28,812 nucleotides of DNA, from NCBI GenBank assembly GCA_913062745.1, contig CAJXXJ010000001.1, positions 1 through 28,812 of the forward strand, given 5' to 3'. Of this stretch, positions 15,960 through 23,255 are shown in pieces. Within the stretch, counting starts at the first letter, position 1; each line of letters opens with the position of its first letter. The position numbers and the translations under genes were made by a program. The notes under the pieces were generated by a model. That model made no database searches, was not told the origin of the DNA, and saw only the letters and a list, made by a program, of their open reading frames with translations. Origin of the DNA: an uncultured Phaeodactylibacter sp. (GTDB lineage Bacteria; Bacteroidota; Bacteroidia; Chitinophagales; Saprospiraceae).

Positions 15960-15996
15960 TTGATGAAAATCATGATTTGCCGATGATCAATATCAA
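15960..15996 (+). promoter_or_regulatory. Two FNR/CRP-like palindromes upstream of the CBS-usp pair
   Basis: TTGATGAAAATCAT (15960-15973) and ATGATCAATATCAA (15983-15996) each match the FNR consensus TTGAT-N4-ATCAA at 9 of 10 positions. Their centres are 23 bp apart, about two helical turns. Each is preceded by, or begins just after, a copy of GATTTGCCG (15947-15955 and 15974-15982). They lie about 100-140 bp before the CBS gene. An Fnr/Crp-family regulator responding to oxygen or energy state would suit the genes downstream. The regulator itself is not in the window. Confidence 0.5.
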
Positions 15997-16098
15997 TGTG
16001 ATACGCGCCGCTTTTCCTCAATTTAGCCTCAGTAAAAGCTTAAACTGTTTCACAAATCCGCCGGACAGAGGCGGTACTAACTTTCTAAATCGCAACCA

Positions 16099-16557
16099 AT
16101 GAACGTCCTCGCACCAGTCAAAAGTATTATGACCACCAAATTGATCACCGTCGCTCCCGGCGAGAAACTGACGGCGGTCAAAGAGGTATTCGACAACAAC
16201 AAAATCCACCACATCCCCGTCGTGCGCTACCGCAAACTCGAAGGGCTGATCAGTCAGACTGACTTCAAACACTTCCTGCGCGGCTTCAACCGCAATGAAG
16301 AAGACCGCTTCGTTAATGAAGCGCGCATGCGGGCCTACAATGTAGAAGACATTATGACCAAAGGGATTGCCAAACTGTCTCCGAACGACCGCATAGACGT
16401 GGCCCTGGAGCTATTTCTGGAGAACCGCTTCCATGCCATCCCCGTAGTTAACGAGGAGAACGAGCTGGAGGGCATCCTGACCACTTTCGATATCATCAAG
16501 GAACTGGCTAAGTCCAAAGTGACCGCTGCGGACGTGATTGCCAGCCAGAAGCAATAA
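16099..16557 (+). CDS. CBS-domain pair protein
   Basis: A 152-residue cytoplasmic protein made of two CBS motifs and little else. The first is about residues 7-60 (VKSIMTTKLITVAPGEKL, then HHIPVVRYRKLEGLIS) and the second about 78-135 (VEDIMTKGIAKLSPNDRI, then HAIPVVNEENELEGILTTFDIIKELA). CBS pairs bind adenosine nucleotides or S-adenosylmethionine and act as energy sensors. Stand-alone members are often found with universal stress proteins, as here. The gene ends 30 bp before the usp gene, so the two are probably one transcript under the FNR-like sites. A TAACTTTC -7-like element lies 14-21 bp before the ATG. The partner it regulates is unknown. Confidence 0.92.
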   Translation: MNVLAPVKSIMTTKLITVAPGEKLTAVKEVFDNNKIHHIPVVRYRKLEGLISQTDFKHFLRGFNRNEEDRFVNEARMRAYNVEDIMTKGIAKLSPNDRIDVALELFLENRFHAIPVVNEENELEGILTTFDIIKELAKSKVTAADVIASQKQ

Positions 16558-16587
16558 ATTTTGTGAAAGCAGCAAAAGTCCGGCCCT

Positions 16588-17412
16588 ATGAAAAAGATCC
16601 TTGTTCCGACTGATTTTTCGCCGATTGCCGCCAACGCTTACAAGTATGCTCAGCAGCTTGCGGAGCAGCAGGGCGGTACGCTGGAGGTGATGCATGCTTA
16701 TCATCCTTCCTTTGATTATGCTAACCCCTACCTTGATATGCCGGCCGCAGAGTTCGATAGCATCAAGCGGGAGTTGCTCGACAACTTCATCGGGGAGCAT
16801 ACGCAGCAGGCGGGTGCCATTGCAACTTTACCAAAAACGCAGTTGTGTATCGGTTTTGCTTCGGAAGAGATCGTGCGCCGGTCTAAGGAGGTGGACCTCA
16901 TCGTGATGGGTACCACCGGGGAAGGGAACTTGCTGGAGCAGACCTTCGGCAGTGTGTCGACCTATGTGGCGCAGTACGCCCACTGCCCGGTCTTGTTTGT
17001 GCCCGGTAATTGTGAAAACCGCCCCTTCGAAGAGGTTGTGTTTGCCAGCAATTATCAGGCGGCGGACGAGGCACTGCTCAGTGGCCTGATCGACATGATA
17101 GACAGCCCATCTGCCAATATCCACTTCGTGCATGTGGACAACAGCACCAATACGCCCTACCATGTAGAGGAGGTGCTGTACGAACAGGCTGCGCGCAGGG
17201 ATATGCCCGGGTTGGGGTTCAATTCTGTCGAAATCGAGTGCCCGAATGTGCAGGAGGGCATCGTAAAGTACGCGGATGACATCAAAGCTGACCTCATTGT
17301 GATGGGGACGGTGCACCGCAGCTTTTTGGAGCGCCTGTTCCACAAAAGCGTGACACGGGAAGTGGTTTTCCATACCACCGTACCGCTGCTGGTGATGCAC
17401 TACGATGATTGA
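16588..17412 (+). CDS. Tandem universal stress protein (UspA family)
   Basis: A cytoplasmic stress-survival protein with two Usp domains in 274 residues. Domain 1 (about 1-140) starts MKKILVPTDFSPIAANAYKYA and has the complete ATP-binding motif G-x2-G-x9-G-S: Gly108, Gly111, Gly121 and Ser122. Domain 2 (about 145-274) keeps the fold pattern (VVFASNYQAADEALL, ADLIVMGTVHRS) but lacks the glycines, reading GTVHRSFLERLFHKSV. Only the first half is therefore expected to bind ATP. This lopsided arrangement is common in Bacteroidota tandem Usps. It pairs with the CBS gene upstream. A hairpin at 17443-17474 follows. Confidence 0.93.
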   Translation: MKKILVPTDFSPIAANAYKYAQQLAEQQGGTLEVMHAYHPSFDYANPYLDMPAAEFDSIKRELLDNFIGEHTQQAGAIATLPKTQLCIGFASEEIVRRSKEVDLIVMGTTGEGNLLEQTFGSVSTYVAQYAHCPVLFVPGNCENRPFEEVVFASNYQAADEALLSGLIDMIDSPSANIHFVHVDNSTNTPYHVEEVLYEQAARRDMPGLGFNSVEIECPNVQEGIVKYADDIKADLIVMGTVHRSFLERLFHKSVTREVVFHTTVPLLVMHYDD

Positions 17413-17442
17413 TGATATCCGGACAAAATGCGACAACCGCTG

Positions 17443-17474
17443 AGCGGCTGGCTTGATGAATCAGGTCAGCCGCT
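17443..17474. terminator. Hairpin between convergent usp and MukE-like genes
   Basis: Perfect 8-bp arms AGCGGCTG (17443-17450) and CAGCCGCT (17467-17474) with a 16-nt loop in the short gap between converging genes. Neither side has a strong T-run (TGGTGTTCT on the plus side), so termination is plausible but not well supported. Confidence 0.4.
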
Positions 17475-17481
17475 TGGTGTT

Positions 17482-18024
17482 CTATTCCTCCTCCTCCATC
17501 TTTTCGTAGTACCGGGCTACGTTGCGGGCAAAATCCAGGAAGTATTTGTGGGCCGGCGTAAAGCGGAAAACATGGTCGTCGAGCTTGTCGATGATGCGGC
17601 GGCGCTGCAGGCGGTTGTAGAAATTGCGCCGCGACTGTGCATCCTGCAAATTGGAAGTAGCCTCCAGCACTTCCCGGAAAGAAGATAATTCAAAAAGCTG
17701 TTCCACCTGCTCGAACTCCAGGGTGTGGAAGGAAAGCTGCTCCAGCAGATTATAGCCTTCCCGGTCCAGCTCGTAGCACAGAATGCCGAGAAAGATGCAC
17801 ACATCCCGGGAGAAGGGGTCGCTGTCCCGCCCGCTTTGCAGAAAGGCGTATTCGCTCTCGTACTGCAGCTCAAGCCCGAAGGAAGAACGGAAGAACTGCC
17901 GGTAAAAGTCGACTTCCTGCTTCAGGCTCATGAAAGCGGCATCCCCTTCCAGGAGGAAGCGCCCGTCCATGAGCAGTGCTTCGACAATCTCCTGATGGTG
18001 TTCCGGATAAGCGATGGCTTCCAT
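17482..18024 (-). CDS. Winged-helix-like protein, possibly MukE/MksE-type condensin subunit
   Basis: A 180-residue protein without signal peptide or membrane segment. I start it at the ATG at 18024. The frame continues to 18114, but that would overlap the divergent methyltransferase gene, and a TACCTTG -7-like element (18045-18051) lies inside the extension. The pattern recalls MukE/MksE kleisin-binding subunits: an early GRFLLEGD turn, a helix leading to YRQFFRSSFGLELQYESEYAFL, long central helices (CIFLGILCYELDREGYNLLEQL), and a final winged-helix-like block (RRNFYNRLQRRRIIDKLDDHVFRFTP). No mukB/mksB or mukF/mksF gene is adjacent, which weakens the call. This is fold-level resemblance only; treat the function as unknown. 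Confidence 0.4.
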   Translation of the reverse strand: MEAIAYPEHHQEIVEALLMDGRFLLEGDAAFMSLKQEVDFYRQFFRSSFGLELQYESEYAFLQSGRDSDPFSRDVCIFLGILCYELDREGYNLLEQLSFHTLEFEQVEQLFELSSFREVLEATSNLQDAQSRRNFYNRLQRRRIIDKLDDHVFRFTPAHKYFLDFARNVARYYEKMEEEE

Positions 18025-18044
18025 AGGTAAGTTGTTTAGGGCCG

Positions 18045-18051
18045 CAAGGTA
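18045..18051 (-). promoter_or_regulatory. -7-like element (TACCTTG) for the MukE-like gene
   Basis: The minus strand reads TACCTTG, the consensus TAnnTTTG with one T missing, 21 bp before the ATG at 18024. Its main value is support for the shorter start codon. Confidence 0.3.
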
Positions 18052-18097
18052 AGGAATTCTCGTCAACCGTGCTCCCCGTTCAGGCGTTGATACAGGC

Positions 18098-18751
18098 ATG
18101 CAAAGAGTCGACAATAAGCTGTTTCAGTACTGCGAAGATTTTTCCGATGCCCCGGATACGGTGCTTTATGAACTCGAGCGGGAGACCCACCTCAAGACGC
18201 TGGCCCCGCAGATGATGTCCGGTGCGTTGCAGGGGCAGTTGCTGCGCCTGTTGAGTCAGCTCAAACGCCCGCGTCTCGCCCTGGAAATCGGTACCTTCAC
18301 GGGGTATGCGGCGATCTGCCTGGCGCAAGGGCTGGCAGATGGAGGCAAGCTGCACACGATAGAAGTCAATCCGGAAAGGGAGTACCTCATTCGGAAGTAC
18401 CTGAAAAAGGCTGGGCTGGAAGGCCGGGTGGAGCTGCACATCGGAGACGCGCTGCAGCTGATCCCGGATTTGCCGGCACCCTACGACCTGGTCTTTATCG
18501 ATGCAGGTAAGCAACATTACCGAACGTACTACGAGCTCATCATCGACCGGGTAGCGCCGGGCGGCCTCATTCTGGCGGATAATGTACTGTGGAGCGGGAA
18601 GGTAGCCACCGAACTGCGGGAAACGGACCCCGATACCCGTAAACTGCACGAGTTCAACACCCTGCTCAAAGCAGATGAGCGGGTGGAAAGCTTATTGCTG
18701 CCGATCCGGGATGGATTGCTGGCGGCGCGGAAGAGGGAAGCTTTTGGTTAG
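18098..18751 (+). CDS. SAM-dependent O-methyltransferase (caffeoyl-CoA OMT/COMT-like)
   Basis: Transfers a methyl group from S-adenosylmethionine to a hydroxyl, usually with a bound divalent metal. The 217 residues match the small cation-dependent family (PF01596-type). The motifs are the SAM loop LALEIGTFTGYAA, the acidic strand-2 end HTIEVNPE, GDALQLIPDL, the metal-binding YDLVFIDAGK, and the second metal pair LADNVLWSG. The ATG at 18098 gives the typical start DNKLFQYCEDFSDAPD. It is divergent from the MukE-like gene with 73 bp between the chosen starts. The substrate is unknown, and no biosynthetic partners are adjacent. Confidence 0.9.
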   Translation: MQRVDNKLFQYCEDFSDAPDTVLYELERETHLKTLAPQMMSGALQGQLLRLLSQLKRPRLALEIGTFTGYAAICLAQGLADGGKLHTIEVNPEREYLIRKYLKKAGLEGRVELHIGDALQLIPDLPAPYDLVFIDAGKQHYRTYYELIIDRVAPGGLILADNVLWSGKVATELRETDPDTRKLHEFNTLLKADERVESLLLPIRDGLLAARKREAFG

Positions 18752-18888
18752 AAAAGTAAGCCCGAAGATGTAATGGGGGCATATCGTCGTAATCTACCTC
18801 AATGGGCTCTGCTTAAAAAGCCACTTCCATACCCAACCAAGCCCTGCCCCCTGCGTTTCCATTACTCAGCATAAAGATAACTTTCACC

Positions 18889-20913
18889 ATGCCATTCCAA
18901 CTCAAATCTCCCTTCACGCCCACCGGGGATCAGCCGCAGGCGATCAGGCAGCTGGTACAGGGTGTGCAGGAAGGCGACAAAGCACAGGTACTGCTGGGCG
19001 TAACCGGCTCGGGCAAAACGTTCACGATGGCCAACGTCATCGCTGAACTCAACCGGCCAACACTCATCCTTACGCACAACAAAACGCTGACCGCGCAGCT
19101 GTACGGTGAGTTCAAAGAGTTTTTTCCGGATAACGCAGTAGAGTACTTCGTGTCCTACTATGACTACTATCAGCCGGAGGCTTACATTTCCACTACCGAT
19201 ACCTTTATCGAGAAAGATTTGTCCATCAATGAAGAAGTGGACAAGCTGCGGCTACGGGCCACTTCCTCCCTGCTCTCCGGCCGGCGCGACATCATCATTG
19301 TAGCCTCTGTGTCCTGCATCTATGGCATGGGCAATCCGGAGGACTACAAGAGCGGTATCATCCGCATCAAAGTAGGGCAGACGCTGTCGCGCAACCGGCT
19401 GCTGTACGATCTGGTAGAAAGCCTCTATTCCCGTACCGAGACCGACTTCCGCCGCGCCACGTTCCGGGTGCGGGGCGATACCGTAGATATCAATCTGCCT
19501 TACGTGGATTTTGGCTACCGGGTCACCTTCTTCGGAGACGAAATTGAGACGATTGACCGCATTGAAATAGAGAGCGGCAAACGGATCGAAGGGATGGAAG
19601 TAGCTGCTATCTTCCCCGCCAATCTCTACATCGCCCCTAAGGACCGTATGAATGAAATCATCCGGCAGATCGAGGATGAACTGTACGAGCAGGAAAAATA
19701 CTTCGAGCGGGAAACAAAATACCTGGAAGCGAAGCGCATCCGGGAGCGCACTACCTTCGATCTGGAAATGATCCGCGAACTGGGCTACTGTAACGGCGTG
19801 GAGAACTACTCCCGCTTCTTCGACGGCCGCAAGCCGGGAACCCGCCCCTTCTGCCTGCTGGACTACTTCCCGGACGACTTTTTGATGATGATTGACGAAA
19901 GCCACGTGACCATACCACAGGTGCGCGGCATGTACGGAGGCGACCGGGCCCGCAAGATGAGCCTGGTCAATTTCGGTTTCCGCCTGCCTTCGGCTATGGA
20001 CAACCGCCCGCTGAATTTCCCGGAATTTGAGACGCTGATCAACCAGGTCGTATTCGTCAGCGCTACACCGGGCGACTACGAGCTGGAACAGACCGGCGGA
20101 GAGTTGGTAGAGCAACTGATCCGGCCCACTGGCTTGTTGGATCCTCCTATCGAGGTGCGCCCGAGCGCCGATCAGATCGACGACCTGATGGAGGAGATTC
20201 GCCTGCGTATGGAGCGGGAAGAGCGCGTACTCGTCACCACGCTAACCAAGCGTATGGCGGAGGAGCTGACCAAGTACCTGCAGCGTATGAATATCAAGGT
20301 GCGCTACATCCACAGCGAAGTGGATACGATGGAGCGCGTGGAGATACTGCGGGATCTGCGCCTGGGCGAATTCGATGTGCTCGTGGGCGTCAACCTGTTG
20401 CGGGAGGGGCTGGACTTGCCGGAAGTATCCCTGGTGGCCATCATCGATGCGGACAAGGAAGGCTTTTTGCGGAATAACCGCTCCCTGACGCAGACGGCAG
20501 GCCGGGCGGCGCGTAACTCCAACGGCCTCGTCATCTTCTACGCGGACAAAGTGACGGATGCCATGCAGAATACCATCGACGAGACCAACCGGCGCCGTTC
20601 GATACAGATCGCTTACAATGAGGAGCACGGCATCACGCCGGCTACGGTGCGCAAGAGCCGGGATGAAATTTTGGCGAAAAAATCCATTCTCGATATCCGC
20701 GGTAAAAAAGAGCGGGCGTACGTGGAGCCACAGGAGCCCAGCCTTGCTGCTGATCCGGTGCTCGAATACCTGAGCCGCGATAAGGTGGAAAAAATGATGG
20801 AAGAGACGGAGCGCAAGATGAAGAAAGCAGCTAAGGAGCTGGACTTCATTTCGGCTGCGCAGTATCGGGATGAGCTGTTTGCCCTGAAGAAGAAGCTGAA
20901 GGAGGTGGCATAA
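18889..20913 (+). CDS. uvrB: Excinuclease ABC subunit B
   Basis: Damage-verifying helicase-like subunit of nucleotide excision repair; it takes DNA from UvrA and recruits UvrC. At 674 residues it is full length. Seen in order: Q-motif start FTPTGDQPQAIRQL; Walker A GVTGSGKT with Lys43; the DNA-clamping beta-hairpin around YFVSYYDYYQPEAYI; Walker B-type MIDESH; helicase motifs V and VI (GLDLPEVSLV, QTAGRAARN); and a C-terminal UVR domain (about 630-670, ETERKMKKAAKELDFISAAQYRDEL) that contacts UvrC. A TAACTTTC -7-like element ends 3 bp before the ATG, which if real would make a leaderless message. A strong terminator follows. Confidence 0.97.
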   Translation: MPFQLKSPFTPTGDQPQAIRQLVQGVQEGDKAQVLLGVTGSGKTFTMANVIAELNRPTLILTHNKTLTAQLYGEFKEFFPDNAVEYFVSYYDYYQPEAYISTTDTFIEKDLSINEEVDKLRLRATSSLLSGRRDIIIVASVSCIYGMGNPEDYKSGIIRIKVGQTLSRNRLLYDLVESLYSRTETDFRRATFRVRGDTVDINLPYVDFGYRVTFFGDEIETIDRIEIESGKRIEGMEVAAIFPANLYIAPKDRMNEIIRQIEDELYEQEKYFERETKYLEAKRIRERTTFDLEMIRELGYCNGVENYSRFFDGRKPGTRPFCLLDYFPDDFLMMIDESHVTIPQVRGMYGGDRARKMSLVNFGFRLPSAMDNRPLNFPEFETLINQVVFVSATPGDYELEQTGGELVEQLIRPTGLLDPPIEVRPSADQIDDLMEEIRLRMEREERVLVTTLTKRMAEELTKYLQRMNIKVRYIHSEVDTMERVEILRDLRLGEFDVLVGVNLLREGLDLPEVSLVAIIDADKEGFLRNNRSLTQTAGRAARNSNGLVIFYADKVTDAMQNTIDETNRRRSIQIAYNEEHGITPATVRKSRDEILAKKSILDIRGKKERAYVEPQEPSLAADPVLEYLSRDKVEKMMEETERKMKKAAKELDFISAAQYRDELFALKKKLKEVA

Positions 20914-20921
20914 AGGAACAG

Positions 20922-20960
20922 AGTGAGCGCAAACCTGCATCAGGATTGCGCTCACTTTTT
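20922..20960 (+). terminator. Intrinsic terminator after uvrB
   Basis: Perfect 11-bp arms AGTGAGCGCAA (20922-20932) and TTGCGCTCACT (20946-20956), a 13-nt loop and a T5 tail. It begins 8 bp after the uvrB stop and ends next to the argJ stop at 20962, so it may also halt argJ transcription from the other side, with a weaker tail. Confidence 0.9.
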
Positions 20961-20961
20961 A

Positions 20962-22191
20962 TCAAGTGGTATATACAGAATTGAACATCACATAATCCGT
21001 CGTCAGGTCGGCACCCCAGCCGACACCAGCGCCTTCCCCTACATTCATATCAAGCTGTACCTGCAGGTGAGACTCCCGTAGCAGCCGCTTGACCTGATTG
21101 CGGTCGAAATCAGCCGGCTTACCCTTGTCCAGCACCTGCACCATCTGATTAACGTCGCCCATGTGGAGGTCTACGGTACTGTAGTCGAACGGGATGCCCG
21201 CATTGCCGGCAGCACAGATAACGCGCCCCCAGTTCGGGTCCCGGCCAAACATCGCAGCTTTGACCAGTGTAGAGTCAGAAATGACGCGCACCAGCCGCCG
21301 GGCAATTTCATCAGAGGGAGCGCCGGTGACGCGGTACTCCACAAATTTGGAAGCGCCCTCCCCGTCCGAGACAATCAGCTTAGCCAGGTGGATCATCATG
21401 TCTTCCAGCTTTTGGCAAAAGATGCCATAAGCCGGGTCGTCTTCGGAAGTAATCCGCTCGTTGCCAGCGAGGCCGTTGCACATGACGGCCACCATGTCGT
21501 TGGTAGAGGTGTCCCCGTCTACGGTGATCATATTGAAGGACGTCTTCACGCACTTCTTTAGCGCCTTATCCAGCAAAGCCGGCTCTATGTCGAGGTCGCA
21601 AACAATAAAGCCCAGCATAGTCGCCATATTGGGGTGGATCATGCCGGAGCCCTTAGCGATGCCGGCGATGTTGATCTGTTTACCATTGAGGTCGAATTCA
21701 ATAAAGCCCTCTTTGGGAAAAGTATCCGTAGTCAGTATCGCATTAGCTGCGAAAGAGCCCGCTTTGGCATCGGAAGATATCTTGTCGATATTTTCCTCGA
21801 TCCCCTTCACAATCTCCTCCGTAGGAAACGGCTCTCCGATCAGCCCGGTAGAGGCCACGATGACCATATCCTTATCAATACCGAGCTTTTTGGCGGCAGC
21901 CTCTGTCATGGCCACTGCGCCTTCGTAGCCCTGCTGCCCGGTACAGGCATTCGCATTGCCCGCGTTACAGATGATGACTTGCGCCATGTTGTCTGCCATA
22001 TGCTCTTTGGACACTTTGATGGGCTCTGCGATCACTTCGTTTTGAGTGAAGACGCAGGCAGCGCTTGCCGGCACTTCCGAATAGATGATGGCCAGGTCGC
22101 GCCGCATCGATTTTATGCCTACGTGGGCACCCCAGCACCGGATGCCGCGTACGGTGGTCATGTTTCTGACCATTTCAGTAGAAGTATTCAT
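20962..22191 (-). CDS. argJ: Bifunctional glutamate N-acetyltransferase/ornithine acetyltransferase
   Basis: Moves the acetyl group from N-acetylornithine to glutamate, closing the arginine acetyl cycle; bifunctional members also use acetyl-CoA. The 409-residue precursor carries the self-cleavage motif KGSGMIHPNMATMLG, in which the chain is cut between Ala190 and the nucleophile Thr191. Other family marks are the WGAHVGIKSMRRDLAIIYS start, NAGNANACTG, the FGRDPNWGR motif, and the C-terminal LTTDYVMFNSVYTT. It is last in the operon, 8 bp after argC. Whether it has the acetyl-CoA activity cannot be judged from sequence. Confidence 0.96.
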   Translation of the reverse strand: MNTSTEMVRNMTTVRGIRCWGAHVGIKSMRRDLAIIYSEVPASAACVFTQNEVIAEPIKVSKEHMADNMAQVIICNAGNANACTGQQGYEGAVAMTEAAAKKLGIDKDMVIVASTGLIGEPFPTEEIVKGIEENIDKISSDAKAGSFAANAILTTDTFPKEGFIEFDLNGKQINIAGIAKGSGMIHPNMATMLGFIVCDLDIEPALLDKALKKCVKTSFNMITVDGDTSTNDMVAVMCNGLAGNERITSEDDPAYGIFCQKLEDMMIHLAKLIVSDGEGASKFVEYRVTGAPSDEIARRLVRVISDSTLVKAAMFGRDPNWGRVICAAGNAGIPFDYSTVDLHMGDVNQMVQVLDKGKPADFDRNQVKRLLRESHLQVQLDMNVGEGAGVGWGADLTTDYVMFNSVYTT

Positions 22192-22199
22192 GCTTTTGC

Positions 22200-23231
22200 T
22201 TATGGATTTAGTGGCAGAGACACGAAACCCCGTGTTTCTTCCAGCTCAAATTGAAGGTTCATATTCTGCATGGCCTGCCCGGCAGCGCCTTTGACCAGAT
22301 TGTCGATAGCGGCCAGGGTGATGATGCGGTTGGTCCGCTCATCGTAGGTGATGTACAAATCACAGTAGTTGGAGCCGCGCACGTCCTTCAGCGAAGGAGG
22401 CGTACGCCGGATTCGTACGAAGGGGTGGCTGCTGTAAAAGTCCTGGTAGAGCTCCCGCAGTTGTTTCTCGTTCGTTTCTGCCCCCGGCTGCGTGTAGATG
22501 GTGGACAAGATTCCACGGTCTACCGGTAACAGGTGCGGGGTAAACTGTACGTTGATCGGTGTGGCGTGCAATCCGGACAACTGCTCCTGTATTTCCACCG
22601 TATGCCGGTGATTCTTCAGCCCGTAGGCCTTAAAGTTGTCGCTTACATTGGAGTAGTGGGTCGTCGGTTTGGCTTTGATGCCGGCACCGGTGATGCCCGA
22701 TTTGGAATCCACGATGATTTGCCCGGGCACAATCACGTCAGCCTGCACCAGCGGCGCCAGCCCCAGGATAGCACTCGTAGGGTAGCAGCCGGGGTTGGCT
22801 ACGAGGGATGACTGCCGGATTTTATCCCGGTGCAATTCCGGCAAGCCATAGGCGGCACGGTCAAAGCCCTGTGCGTAGGTATGCTCCTTTTTGTACCAAT
22901 CTTCATACACCGCCGGGGAAGAAAGCCGAAAATCACCGGAAAGGTCGATGATGTTGAAGTCGGCCTGTTCGTACTGTTTGACATAATCCATAGACACGCC
23001 GTGCGGCAATGCCAGGAAAACGAGGTCCAGCTCTGCATCAAGCACCGCTTTAGCAGGCTGCAGCTCATGCTCGACAATATCCGTGAACTGCGGATGAACG
23101 TCAGAGAAACGCTCTCCTTTACGGCTTTCCGAGGTAATGATTTGGATGTCGACGTCCGGGTGATGGTACAGCAAGCGCACCAGTTCGGACCCGGTGTAAC
23201 CGGTAGCGCCAACGATAGCTGTTTTGATCAT
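22200..23231 (-). CDS. argC: N-acetyl-gamma-glutamyl-phosphate reductase
   Basis: NADPH-dependent third step of arginine synthesis, reducing acetylglutamyl phosphate to the semialdehyde. The 343 residues are typical. The nucleotide-binding loop is GATGYTG (8-14). The active-site Cys149 lies in NPGCYPTSA, and HRHTVEIQEQL supplies the conserved catalytic His region. The C-terminal VKGAAGQAMQNMNL is a family signature. It sits 24 bp after argD and 8 bp before argJ. Confidence 0.97.
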   Translation of the reverse strand: MIKTAIVGATGYTGSELVRLLYHHPDVDIQIITSESRKGERFSDVHPQFTDIVEHELQPAKAVLDAELDLVFLALPHGVSMDYVKQYEQADFNIIDLSGDFRLSSPAVYEDWYKKEHTYAQGFDRAAYGLPELHRDKIRQSSLVANPGCYPTSAILGLAPLVQADVIVPGQIIVDSKSGITGAGIKAKPTTHYSNVSDNFKAYGLKNHRHTVEIQEQLSGLHATPINVQFTPHLLPVDRGILSTIYTQPGAETNEKQLRELYQDFYSSHPFVRIRRTPPSLKDVRGSNYCDLYITYDERTNRIITLAAIDNLVKGAAGQAMQNMNLQFELEETRGFVSLPLNP

Positions 23232-23255
23232 TCTATGGTGATATTGTTTGTTTGT

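Larger units (their letters stand above)
15735..16098. other. 364-bp divergent intergenic region
   Basis: Gene-free stretch between the cyclase (minus) and CBS (plus) genes. It contains a 12-bp direct repeat (15771-15782 and 15878-15889), a minus-strand TATTTTTG -7 element at 15895-15902, two FNR-like palindromes at 15960-15996, and a plus-strand TAACTTTC at 16078-16085. No small ORF or RNA gene was recognised. Confidence 0.5.
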
